Shown here: piece after piece, positions 18,863-27,188 of the stretch | Layout: every line of letters begins with the position of its first letter | Numbering within the stretch: position 1 is the stretch's first letter | Assembly: GCA_003282145.1 (NCBI GenBank) | Contig: QBZZ01000009.1 | Location: forward strand, 1 to 64,000 | Length of the DNA stretch: 64,000 bases | Source: SAR116 cluster bacterium AG-337-N21 | GTDB lineage: Bacteria; Pseudomonadota; Alphaproteobacteria; Puniceispirillales; Marisalimonadaceae | Direction of reading: 5' to 3' | Made by a program: the position numbers and the translations under genes | The notes under the pieces: generated by a model | Databases searched by the model: none | The model's input: only the letters and a program-made list of their open reading frames with translations | Told to the model about the DNA's origin: nothing

Positions 18863-19609
18863 CTAATAATTAAAAATTCCTACCTCACTTATCATCCTTG
18901 CTTTTTTCGTCATCAAACCTTTTTTATTATATAATTTTAATCCTGACATTAACTCTGTTGAACCTGCTACATCTTTTCTTGCTACTATAATAATTCTTTT
19001 AGATGATTTTTTATAATTTGGCCAAAATGGAAAAATTTTAAAGGAGCCTGTTTTTACTCTAAGATGATGTAGTACTAAATCTAAAATTTCACTTGTTATA
19101 ATTAAGAAAATTACACCTTTACTTTTAAGTAAATTAACTGAGCTATTTATCCACTGCTCTAGATTTTTCATCACTTTAGCATAATTTTCTAGTTTATTTT
19201 TAGATCTATTTTTATACTCTTTATAAAATGGAGGATTTGATACAACGATATCAAAAGTATTAAAAAGAGCTTTATTAATATTAAAAATATCACTATTCAA
19301 AACATTAATCTGTTTTTGTAATTTATTATTTAATACATTCTCTTCAGCTAATTTTAAATACTGATTATTATTTTCTATTGCAGTAAGTTTAATTTTTTCG
19401 TTTTTGTAAGCAACTATTAAACTTATTGTGCCTACACCCGAACCAACATCAGCTAGTAAAACATCCCTTTTTTTTTTATGTTGCAAAAATCCATTTACGA
19501 ATGCAGCTAAAAAAACCGCATCAAATCCAAATCTGAAACCATATTTTAACTGTATGATAGAAATTTTACCGTTTAATATATTGTCAATAGTTCTATGTAT
19601 GGAATTCAT
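18863..19609 (-). CDS. tRNA1(Val) adenine-N6 methyltransferase-like (TrmN6)
   Basis: SAM-dependent methyltransferase of the TrmN6/YfiC group, which methylates A37 of tRNA-Val in E. coli. The GxGxG-type SAM loop (ADVGSGVGTISLIVA, about 55-69) and the N6-adenine signature NPPFYKEY (about 131-138) are present. Near the start, FRFGFDAVFLAAF matches the family's RFGTDAVLLA-type entry. I prefer the ATG at 19609 because the family begins close to that point; an earlier ATG at 19660 would add 17 residues and leave only 35 bases to the divergent ispB. Confidence 0.85.
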   Translation of the reverse strand: MNSIHRTIDNILNGKISIIQLKYGFRFGFDAVFLAAFVNGFLQHKKKRDVLLADVGSGVGTISLIVAYKNEKIKLTAIENNNQYLKLAEENVLNNKLQKQINVLNSDIFNINKALFNTFDIVVSNPPFYKEYKNRSKNKLENYAKVMKNLEQWINSSVNLLKSKGVIFLIITSEILDLVLHHLRVKTGSFKIFPFWPNYKKSSKRIIIVARKDVAGSTELMSGLKLYNKKGLMTKKARMISEVGIFNY

Positions 19610-19695
19610 AATATCTCTTAAATTAAAGTTATATAAAGGTTTAATATATTTTATTAGCAAGTTATAATATAAAAGTTGTTTTTTGGAAAATTTAG

Positions 19696-20700
19696 ATGAA
19701 TAAAATTGTTAGAAAAAAATCTATAGATAGTGTTATTAAACTCAATAAGGCTCTAAAACAAAGCTTGCATGATGTTGATAAAGAAATAATAATTAGACTT
19801 GATAAATCTATACCTCTAATCAATGACATCGGAATACACCTAATCAAAGCTTCCGGAAAAAGACTTCGTCCTCTTCTTACCTTAGCTATGGCAGCGCAAT
19901 TTAACGATTATTCTAAAAATCCAAAGATATTAGCTGCAGCTGTTGAATTTATTCATACTGCTACATTACTTCATGATGACGTTGTTGATGAATCAAATTT
20001 AAGAAGAGGAAAAAAAACTGCTAATATGATTTGGGGGAATGAATATAGCGTTCTTGCTGGAGATTTTTTATTTGCTCAATCATTTGAATTAATGGTTGAA
20101 ACAGGATCAATTAGAGCTTTGTCAAGTTTAGCGACAGCATCCTGTAAAATTACACAGGGTGAGTTTCAACAAATGCAAATTTCAAATAAACCAGATACTA
20201 GTATTGAAAATTATTTTGAAGTTATAGGAAAGAAAACGGCCGAGTTGTTTGGAGCCTCTTGTGAAAGCGGTGTAATAGTTGCTAGAGGAAATGTTAAGCA
20301 GCAAAAAGCAGCTTATGACTATGGATATAATTTAGGCTTAGCTTTTCAAATAATCGATGATCTTATGGATTTTAATAATAATTCAAATAAAATGGGTAAA
20401 AATCTAGGTGATGATTTTAAATTAGGTAAGACAACCCTACCTATCATTTTAGCTTGGGAAAAAAGCAACAAATTAGAAAGAAAGTTTTGGGTTAAAACAA
20501 TTAAAGAACTAAACCAAGAACCTTCTGATTTTAACAAAGCATTAACTATTTTGAACAAATATAATATATTTGACGAGTGCAAAAATAGAGCACAAGAATT
20601 TATATCAACTGCTCAAGAAGCCCTCTTTGAACTTCCAAATACAAAGTTTAAAGAATATTTATTTGGTTTGGCTGATGAGAGCATTGAAAGATCTAAATGA
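19696..20700 (+). CDS. ispB: Polyprenyl diphosphate synthase (IspB-like)
   Basis: Trans-isoprenyl diphosphate synthase making the C40-C50 side chain of ubiquinone. The first aspartate-rich motif DDVVD is at D94/D95/D98 and the second DDLMD at D221/D222/D225; GKRLRPLLTLA (54-64) is the substrate-binding motif. The 334-aa length is normal. Chain length cannot be read with certainty. It is followed eight bases later by an HTH regulator and then an RNA methyltransferase on the same strand. Confidence 0.95.
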   Translation: MNKIVRKKSIDSVIKLNKALKQSLHDVDKEIIIRLDKSIPLINDIGIHLIKASGKRLRPLLTLAMAAQFNDYSKNPKILAAAVEFIHTATLLHDDVVDESNLRRGKKTANMIWGNEYSVLAGDFLFAQSFELMVETGSIRALSSLATASCKITQGEFQQMQISNKPDTSIENYFEVIGKKTAELFGASCESGVIVARGNVKQQKAAYDYGYNLGLAFQIIDDLMDFNNNSNKMGKNLGDDFKLGKTTLPIILAWEKSNKLERKFWVKTIKELNQEPSDFNKALTILNKYNIFDECKNRAQEFISTAQEALFELPNTKFKEYLFGLADESIERSK

Positions 20701-20708
20701 GAATATAA

Positions 20709-21359
20709 ATGAATAAAGTCTCAAAAAATGATTTTAATTATAAAAAAGATATAGAAAATGATGATATAAGAGAAAAAATAAAAATTATTATTAAAAGAAA
20801 TAAAGAGTATAATCTTCGCGATTTGTCTAGAACTCTAAAAAAAAATGATGCATACTTACAACAATATCTATTTCGAGGCACTCCTAAAATTCTTCCCGAG
20901 GAATATAGACACAGATTAGCTAAAATTCTTAATGTGAACATTACTGAACTAACACCAAATTGGTTAAAAAAATTTTCACCTGAAGAAGAAATAGTAACTA
21001 TTAAAAATATAGAGACTGATTCACTTGATAACAACTATATCTCAATTTCACAAAAATTATTATTTGATGCAGACTTCTCAAAATTAGAAAATTTATTTTT
21101 TTTCCAAACTAATACTAATAAAGGAATGGTAACCACTATTGTGGATGTTGGAATTGATAAATATACAAAGCCTGACTTATATCTTCTACATGATAAAAAA
21201 AATTTTTTTTTGGCTTACATTGAAAAAAGCCAAGTAAACAATAGTAAAATGAGTATAAAACCATACTTAGAAACATTTTACCCATTCCATATTTCATCAG
21301 AAATATTAAAAGTTAGCGGAAAAGCTTTGTGGCAAGGATCTAAAATATTTCAAAAATGA
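20709..21359 (+). CDS. HTH regulator with degenerate S24/LexA-like C-terminal domain
   Basis: The N-terminal region (about 20-85) carries the alphaproteobacterial pattern DAYLQQYLFRGTPKILPEEY, seen in HTH proteins fused to S24 peptidase-like domains. In such proteins the C terminus contains a catalytic SM dyad serine. Here the corresponding stretch is NKGMVTT (G139-M140) and the lysine region is divergent, so autoproteolysis is probably lost (inference). It is 8 bases after ispB and its TGA overlaps the ATG of the methyltransferase (ATGA), so translation is coupled. Target genes unknown. Confidence 0.6.
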   Translation: MNKVSKNDFNYKKDIENDDIREKIKIIIKRNKEYNLRDLSRTLKKNDAYLQQYLFRGTPKILPEEYRHRLAKILNVNITELTPNWLKKFSPEEEIVTIKNIETDSLDNNYISISQKLLFDADFSKLENLFFFQTNTNKGMVTTIVDVGIDKYTKPDLYLLHDKKNFFLAYIEKSQVNNSKMSIKPYLETFYPFHISSEILKVSGKALWQGSKIFQK

Positions 21360-22699
21360 AAAAAAAAAATAAATTACCTCAAAACTTTGACTCTAAAGTT
21401 CTTACAATTAACCACATTGGATCAAAAGGAGAAGGTGTTTCATATTTACATACGGAATTTAATTATGTAGAAAAAGAGTATAATTTTTTTATTCCTTTTA
21501 GTTTACCTAATGAAACAATTATTGCTCGACCTACTCATTTTTCCTCAGAGGGAATAAGAGCAGAAATAATTGAAATAAAAGAAACATCAATTGATAGAAA
21601 CGATCCTCAATGCAGACACTTTTTTAAGTGTGGCGGCTGTACACTTCAACATTGGAAATTTAATAAGTATAAAAATTGGAAATTTAAAAAAATTTCAACT
21701 CCAATTTTAAAATTATGTTCAAATACTCATGTTAAGCCAATTATGATATCATCTTTAAAAAGTAGAAGACACGCTAAGTTTATGGCAAAAAAAATTGAGA
21801 CGACAACAATAGTTGGTTTTAATGAATATAGAGCTAATTTTATTACTAAAATAAATGAATGTATTATACTTGATAAACAACTTATAAAATTAATAAATAA
21901 TATAGAAAAACCTCTTAATAATCTCCTTCAAATTGGTGAAACAATTCATATTCATGCTAACCTTTTAGATAATGGTATTGATTTGTTAATAGATGGATTA
22001 GAGAAAATCCCTTTCAATCAATTTACTGAACTTAATGAAACTTTATTACAAAATAATGTTGTTAGATTTAATCGTATCAATAACAATAAAACAACAGATC
22101 TTCTATTTGTTACAACAAATACAGGATTAACTAATAAATTATTTTCCTCGACTGTTTATCCTACTCCTGGTGGATTTTTACAGGCAACTATTGAAGGTGA
22201 AAATGCCATTGTTAAAAATACAATTAATGCCCTAAAAAATATCAATAAAAGTAAGCTGATATGTGAGCTTTTTTCTGGCTGTGGTACAATAACTATACCT
22301 CTTCTTTTAAAAAAGTATAAAATCCATGCTTTTGAAATAAATAATGAAACTCTTGAGGCAATTAATATAGCAGCAAAAAAACATGGCTTAAGTAATAACG
22401 TTGTTACAAAAAGCAGAAATTTAAAAACAACACCGTTAAGTCCAGAAGAATTGACAAAATATGACGCGATTATCATTGATCCACCAAGATCAGGTGCAAA
22501 GTTGCAATTTTCAAATATTGCAATGTCTAAAGTGCCAATTATAGTAAGTATTTCTTGTAATGTTAACACATTTATAAGAGATTCCAAATTATTGATTGAA
22601 AATAATTATGAATTAAAATGGGTTCAGCCAATCGATCAATTTCTATTTTCTTCACATGTTGAAATAGTTGGTCTTTTTGAGATAAGAAAGGTTGATTAA
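21356..22699 (+). CDS. 23S rRNA/tRNA m5U methyltransferase (TrmA/RlmD family)
   Basis: SAM-dependent RNA C5-methyluridine methyltransferase. An N-terminal TRAM-like domain is followed by a [4Fe-4S] cysteine cluster (CRHFFKCGGCTLQHW), a SAM-binding CELFSGCGTITIPLL loop, DPPRSGAK, and the catalytic nucleophile in SISCNVN (C401) with the base glutamate in SSHVEIVGLFEIRKVD (E436). The 447-aa length is in range. The Fe-S cluster points to RlmD-type 23S rRNA methylation, but the exact target base is not resolved. It is coupled to the upstream regulator through an ATGA overlap. Confidence 0.93.
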   Translation: MKKKNKLPQNFDSKVLTINHIGSKGEGVSYLHTEFNYVEKEYNFFIPFSLPNETIIARPTHFSSEGIRAEIIEIKETSIDRNDPQCRHFFKCGGCTLQHWKFNKYKNWKFKKISTPILKLCSNTHVKPIMISSLKSRRHAKFMAKKIETTTIVGFNEYRANFITKINECIILDKQLIKLINNIEKPLNNLLQIGETIHIHANLLDNGIDLLIDGLEKIPFNQFTELNETLLQNNVVRFNRINNNKTTDLLFVTTNTGLTNKLFSSTVYPTPGGFLQATIEGENAIVKNTINALKNINKSKLICELFSGCGTITIPLLLKKYKIHAFEINNETLEAINIAAKKHGLSNNVVTKSRNLKTTPLSPEELTKYDAIIIDPPRSGAKLQFSNIAMSKVPIIVSISCNVNTFIRDSKLLIENNYELKWVQPIDQFLFSSHVEIVGLFEIRKVD

Positions 22700-22903
22700 A
22701 TGTTAATCAAAAGATCTATAACGATAAACAAACACCGAACTTCATTATCTCTTGAGAGAGAATTTTGGGAAGCTATAAAAATAGTTTCTAAAATACAAAG
22801 TTGTTCAATTCAAAGTTTAATTACTCGAATAGATCTTAATAGAAAAACCTCTTTAGCATCTTCTACAAGAGTTTTTCTCTTACAATTTTTTAAAAATAAT
22901 TAA
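22700..22903 (+). CDS. Ribbon-helix-helix DNA-binding protein (RHH_4 type)
   Basis: A 67-residue protein starting directly at the methyltransferase stop (zero spacer). The pattern KRSITINKHRTSLSLEREFW followed by an amphipathic helix and a C-terminal LASSTRVFLLQFF matches the small alphaproteobacterial RHH_4 family. It is a probable dimeric regulator whose targets are unknown. Its last four bases overlap the convergent UxaA-family gene, so it is positioned at the boundary of the sugar-acid module. A regulatory link to that module is possible but is only inference. Confidence 0.85.
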   Translation: MLIKRSITINKHRTSLSLEREFWEAIKIVSKIQSCSIQSLITRIDLNRKTSLASSTRVFLLQFFKNN

Positions 22904-24447
22904 CCAGTAATTCCAATCTGCCACGGAGCAAATTCGTGACGTCCAAGGTTTAAGATTTCACTTTTTGTTTGTCTGCCTGAGGCAAACGAAATAAATTCTT
23001 CAAAAATTTCAGCTCCCATCTCATCGATATTTTTGTTACCATCAATTACCAACCCACAATTAATGTCCATATCTTCGTTCATTTTTTTATAAAGACTAGT
23101 ATTAGTGGCAAGTTTTATAGAAGGAGTTGGCTTAGCACCAAAACATGATCCTCTACCAGTAGTAAATGCGACTAAATTTGCCCCTCCAGCAATTTGACCT
23201 GTTGCAGAAACAGGATCAAAGCCGGGCGTATCCATAAATACAAAACCTTTTTTAGTAACTTTTTCTGCATAATTATAAACTTCCATCAAGCCACTTGTAC
23301 CGCCCTTCATTGCAGACCCTAATGATTTTTCTAAAATATTTGCAAGCCCTCCTTTTTGATTACCTGGGCTTACTATTCCATTTATCTGTACATCTCTACC
23401 TAAAGAATAAACTTCTTTCCACCAAGTAACTTTGTCCATTAATTTTTCTGCTACAGAAACACTTACAGCCCTAGCAGTTAAACTATTTTCAACACCATAA
23501 ATTTCTGGTGTCTCCGACAATATGGCTGTACCTCCATGACTTACTAATATATCAACAGCTTTTCCTAAAGATGGGTTGGCAGATAAAGATGAAAAAGCAT
23601 CTGAGCCACCACATTGAAGCCCAACCATCAGATACGATAGAGGAGCCTCTTCCCTTTGAATTTTATTAGCCTCATCTAACATATCTTCTACATATTTTAT
23701 ACCAGCTTTAATCGTTGCGGTTGTTCCACCATTATCTTGCATAACTAGAGTTTTTAATTTTGAACTTTCATGTAACCCCTGATTGGTGAAGAGACCACCA
23801 ACTTGACATCTTTCGCACCCTAATCCAACAACTAAAGATGAAGCTACATTTGGATGATTTATATATCCTCCCAGGGTTCTATGAAGCAGGTCCATAGGCT
23901 CTCCAGAAAGTTCCATTCCACATCCAGTAGAATGACTAAACGCAGCCACACCGTCAACATTAGGATAATTTTTAAGAATTTCGTCTGTAAAATATGCTGC
24001 AATTTCATGTACTACAGTCGCAGAACAATTTACTGTTGAAACTACTGCAATAAAGTTTCTAGTACCTACGTTTCCATCTGGTCTTTTGTATCCCCAAAAT
24101 GTTCTTTCACTTGATGCATTTACAAATCTAGTTGGTTGATATTTTGAACAATATTCATGGTTTCTAATAAATTCTTTAAAAACAACATTTGAATTAGTTA
24201 AAACCTGACCTTTAACTATATTGGAATCAGCAAAACCTATGATGGTTCCATATTTATATATTGGGCTATCTTTAGAAATATTAACTCTCGCGATCTTCTG
24301 TCCAGATAATATCGGTGAATCTATAATAACATCAAAATTTTTTAAATACTGTCCAGCTTTCATATTTTCTAATGCAATAATTATGTTATCTGAATCATTT
24401 AAAATTATACTTTTTGAGTGTTCCTTATAAGTCTGATTATGGTCCAT
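22900..24447 (-). CDS. UxaA/GarD family hydro-lyase (altronate dehydratase-like)
   Basis: Metal-dependent sugar-acid dehydratase. An N-terminal SAF-like domain (about 18-95) is fused to a UxaA/GarD catalytic domain (about 110-515), giving the 515-aa full-length form. The family motifs are GYKRPDGNVGTRNFIAVVST, HSTGCGM, VVGLGCERCQ and GLQCGGSDAFS. The substrate could be altronate, galactarate or a related acid and cannot be assigned from sequence by eye. With the adjacent RraA-like and IlvD/Edd genes it forms a catabolic module. No transporter or sugar kinase is adjacent. Confidence 0.88.
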   Translation of the reverse strand: MDHNQTYKEHSKSIILNDSDNIIIALENMKAGQYLKNFDVIIDSPILSGQKIARVNISKDSPIYKYGTIIGFADSNIVKGQVLTNSNVVFKEFIRNHEYCSKYQPTRFVNASSERTFWGYKRPDGNVGTRNFIAVVSTVNCSATVVHEIAAYFTDEILKNYPNVDGVAAFSHSTGCGMELSGEPMDLLHRTLGGYINHPNVASSLVVGLGCERCQVGGLFTNQGLHESSKLKTLVMQDNGGTTATIKAGIKYVEDMLDEANKIQREEAPLSYLMVGLQCGGSDAFSSLSANPSLGKAVDILVSHGGTAILSETPEIYGVENSLTARAVSVSVAEKLMDKVTWWKEVYSLGRDVQINGIVSPGNQKGGLANILEKSLGSAMKGGTSGLMEVYNYAEKVTKKGFVFMDTPGFDPVSATGQIAGGANLVAFTTGRGSCFGAKPTPSIKLATNTSLYKKMNEDMDINCGLVIDGNKNIDEMGAEIFEEFISFASGRQTKSEILNLGRHEFAPWQIGITG

Positions 24448-24482
24448 ATTATTTAACTCCCCTTACTTATGAAATATATACT

Positions 24483-25190
24483 TTAATTACTCTTTGACCA
24501 ATCCTCGAAATCACTTTTCTCTTTTTCATCTGTTAATGGATATAATCCTTTTATAGACGAACCTTTTCGAACTTTTTCAATCACGTAATCCTCATAAATT
24601 GTCATAGATTTTACCTCATCAGCAATCGATTTTACTATATGAGCTGGTATTACAACTACTCCTTCTTTATCGCCTACCAATAAATCTCTGGGCCATACGG
24701 CTACATCACCACAACCTATTGGCACATTTATGTCCACAGCCTGATGCAATGTAAGGTTAGTAGGAGAAGATGCCCTATTATGATAAGAGGGTATTTGCAA
24801 ATTTTTTATCTCATTTGAGTCTCTAAAACCACCGTCTGTCACTACGCCAGCACACCCTTTAACCATTAATCTAGTAACCAAAATAGCGCCTGCAGACGCA
24901 GCTCTTGGATCTTTACGACTATCAAATATTAAAACATTGTCCTTTGGACATTCCTCAACTGCAACTCGTTGAGGATGATTAGGATTTTTGAAAACTTCTA
25001 ACGTATTAAGATCTTCTCTTGCTGGAATATATCTGACAGTAAACGCTAAACCAACCATATTCGGAAGATTTGGGTTAAGAGGAAAAATACCTTGAATAAA
25101 CTGGTTTCGAAACCCTCTTTTAAATAATGCTGTACATATTGTTGCAACACTTGAATTTAAGTAAATTTTTTTTATTTCTTTATCTATCAC
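24483..25190 (-). CDS. RraA family protein (HMG aldolase/oxaloacetate decarboxylase-like)
   Basis: RraA-fold protein. Members of this family act as 4-hydroxy-4-methyl-2-oxoglutarate aldolases or oxaloacetate decarboxylases, or as RNase E inhibitors. The central motif DGGFRDSNEIK (near 136-146) carries the Asp/Arg used by the aldolase group, and GCGDVAVWPRDLLVGDKEGVV follows. At 235 aa it is longer than E. coli RraA and fits the metabolic members. GTG start with AAGGTG Shine-Dalgarno. It lies between two sugar-acid dehydratase genes, so a retro-aldol or decarboxylase step on a 2-keto sugar acid is more plausible than RNase E control (inference). Confidence 0.85.
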   Translation of the reverse strand: MIDKEIKKIYLNSSVATICTALFKRGFRNQFIQGIFPLNPNLPNMVGLAFTVRYIPAREDLNTLEVFKNPNHPQRVAVEECPKDNVLIFDSRKDPRAASAGAILVTRLMVKGCAGVVTDGGFRDSNEIKNLQIPSYHNRASSPTNLTLHQAVDINVPIGCGDVAVWPRDLLVGDKEGVVVIPAHIVKSIADEVKSMTIYEDYVIEKVRKGSSIKGLYPLTDEKEKSDFEDWSKSN

Positions 25191-25198
25191 GTGGCACC

Positions 25199-26932
25199 TT
25201 AAAAAATATCTGGTTCTTTAGCAGATTTTCCAAAATTTGTTTCTAAAAAATCAAAGTCACAACCATTATTTGCTTGTGTTACGTGATTACTGTACATCCA
25301 TAACCATCCCCTCCCCGCTTTAGGTTTTTTAGGTTTAATTTTTTTTCTTCTTAGGGATAAAGTTTCTTTTTCAACCAACATATTAATTGAGCGCAATTCG
25401 ATGTCAATTTCAATAATATCGCCGGTCTCTAACAAGGATAATGGACCACCTATAAAACTTTCAGGAGCCACGTGAAGAATACAAGCTCCATAGCTAGTGC
25501 CACTCATTCTTGCATCTGAAATTCTAACCATGTCTCTAACTCCTTTTTTGAGAAGTTTTTTTGGAATTGGCATCATGCCCCATTCAGGCATACCAGGACC
25601 ACCAACCGGACCAACATTTCTTAGCACTAAAATATGATTTTCTGTGACATTAAAATCATCTCTATCAATTATTTCTTTCATTTCAGGATAGCTATCAAAA
25701 ACTATAGCTGGCCCTTTATGTTTAAAAAATTTCATGTCGCATGCAGCTGGTTTAATAACACAACCATCAGGAGCTAAATTACCTTTGAGCACTGCTAATG
25801 ATCCTTCTTTATAAATTGGATTATCCAATGGACGAATTATATCGTCGTTGATAGTTTTTGTATCAGAAATAATTTTTCTTAAACTAAGGCCTGAAACTGT
25901 TATTTCATCTAAATTAAGTTTTTCTTTTAGTTCGTGCATTAGAGCTAAAATACCACCTGCATAAAAAAAGTCTTCCATTAAATAATCTTTACCCGATGGT
26001 CTAATATTAGCAATAACTGGAATTTCTCTTCCTTTTTGGTCTAGATCATCCATTGTCAAATTAACATTAGCTCGCCTTGCCATAGCAATTAAATGAATAA
26101 TAGCATTTGTAGAACAACCCATTGCCATAGCTACAGTAACAGCATTATCAACTGATTTTTCAGTTATTATTTTAGATGGAGTTAAATCCTCCCAAACCAT
26201 TTCAACAATTCTCCTTCCTACATCTGTTGACATTCTTATGTGGTTTGAGTCTGCGGCTGGAATAGAACTGGCACCTGGTAAGGATAACCCAAGAGCCTCA
26301 GTTATAGCTGTCATTGTACTTGCAGTTCCCATTGTCATACAATGTCCGTAGGATCTAGCAATTCCAGCTTCAACATCTTCCCAATCTTTATTACTTATAT
26401 TGCCCGCTCTGAATTCGTCCCAATATTTCCAACCATCAGAACCACTTCCTAAAAATGTACCTTTAAAATTACCTCTTAACATTGGACCAGCTGGTAAAAA
26501 AATCATGGGTAAATCTAAAGTTATTGATCCCATTGTTAAAGCCGGTGCTGTTTTATCACAACCTCCCATTAAAACAACACCATCTATAGGATGGGATCTT
26601 ATTAACTCTTCAACTTCCATTGACAGCATGTTTCTATAAAGCATGGTAGTAGGTTTTACATACATCTCTGCAAGAGAAATAGCGGGAAGTTCAACTGGAA
26701 ACCCTCCAGATTGATATATACCCTTTTTAACATCTTCAACTCTTTGTTTAAAATGTGTATGACAAGGTTGTATATCAGACCACGTGTTAATTATACCTAT
26801 CAGTGGTTTGTTTTCCCAGTCATCTTTGCTCAAACCCATCTGCATTGCTCTGGATCTATGACCAAAAGACCTGACGTCTTGCGGAGAAAACCATCTTGAA
26901 CTTCTTAAATCTTTGTATTTTTTTTTAGTCAT
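25199..26932 (-). CDS. IlvD/Edd family sugar-acid dehydratase (L-arabonate/D-xylonate-type)
   Basis: Fe-S-dependent dehydratase. Cysteines of the cluster are visible in GGCDKTAPAL (near 123) and AMGCSTNAIIHL (near 271). The C-terminal block SDARMSGTSYGA and the ending SNHVTQANNGCDFDFL resemble L-arabonate/D-xylonate dehydratases more than biosynthetic IlvD. The 577-aa length agrees. The start ATG has AAGGG Shine-Dalgarno. It lies nine bases upstream of the rraA-like gene. A role in pentonic/hexonic acid breakdown is inferred; the exact sugar acid is unknown. Confidence 0.85.
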   Translation of the reverse strand: MTKKKYKDLRSSRWFSPQDVRSFGHRSRAMQMGLSKDDWENKPLIGIINTWSDIQPCHTHFKQRVEDVKKGIYQSGGFPVELPAISLAEMYVKPTTMLYRNMLSMEVEELIRSHPIDGVVLMGGCDKTAPALTMGSITLDLPMIFLPAGPMLRGNFKGTFLGSGSDGWKYWDEFRAGNISNKDWEDVEAGIARSYGHCMTMGTASTMTAITEALGLSLPGASSIPAADSNHIRMSTDVGRRIVEMVWEDLTPSKIITEKSVDNAVTVAMAMGCSTNAIIHLIAMARRANVNLTMDDLDQKGREIPVIANIRPSGKDYLMEDFFYAGGILALMHELKEKLNLDEITVSGLSLRKIISDTKTINDDIIRPLDNPIYKEGSLAVLKGNLAPDGCVIKPAACDMKFFKHKGPAIVFDSYPEMKEIIDRDDFNVTENHILVLRNVGPVGGPGMPEWGMMPIPKKLLKKGVRDMVRISDARMSGTSYGACILHVAPESFIGGPLSLLETGDIIEIDIELRSINMLVEKETLSLRRKKIKPKKPKAGRGWLWMYSNHVTQANNGCDFDFLETNFGKSAKEPDIF

Positions 26933-27023
26933 TTTTACCCTTAAAATTTTATAATTTAAATAATCATAAAATACATTAATTGAAATTTCTCTAAAAAAGT
27001 AATTAAAGATATTTTTTTGAAAT

Positions 27024-27100
27024 TGGTAGGCCTGGAGGGACTTGAACCCCCAACCACTCCGTTATGAGCGGAGGGCTCTAACCAGTTGAGCTACAGGCCT
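27024..27100 (-). tRNA. tRNA-Ile2 (CAU anticodon, lysidine-modified)
   Basis: Full cloverleaf on the minus strand, 77 nt including an encoded CCA. Acceptor arms AGGCCTG/CAGGCCT pair perfectly, and the anticodon stem CTCCG/CGGAG frames the loop CTCATAA (anticodon CAU). C4-G69 and C5-G68 in the acceptor stem are the TilS-recognition pairs, and location next to rpoD matches the alphaproteobacterial tRNA-Ile(CAU). An elongator tRNA-Met is the alternative. A promoter lies just upstream. Confidence 0.9.
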
Positions 27101-27135
27101 GTATAATTATGATTCCTTCATAATATTTATGCTGG

Positions 27136-27164
27136 TTTATACAATCACAAATTGACTATGTAAA
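27136..27164 (-). promoter_or_regulatory. Sigma70-type promoter for tRNA-Ile2
   Basis: On the minus strand, -35 TTTACA (27164-27159) and -10 TATAAA (27141-27136) are separated by exactly 17 bases. Transcription would start near 27129, giving a leader of about 28 bases before the tRNA. The spacing and motif quality are good; function is inferred. Confidence 0.5.
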
Positions 27165-27188
27165 GAATAAGTATATAAAGATTAAAAC

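Noticed and set aside
22900-27100. Genomic island or integrated element at tRNA-Ile2
   Set aside because: No integrase, no duplicated tRNA 3' end and no obvious change in base composition; kept only as a catabolic module.
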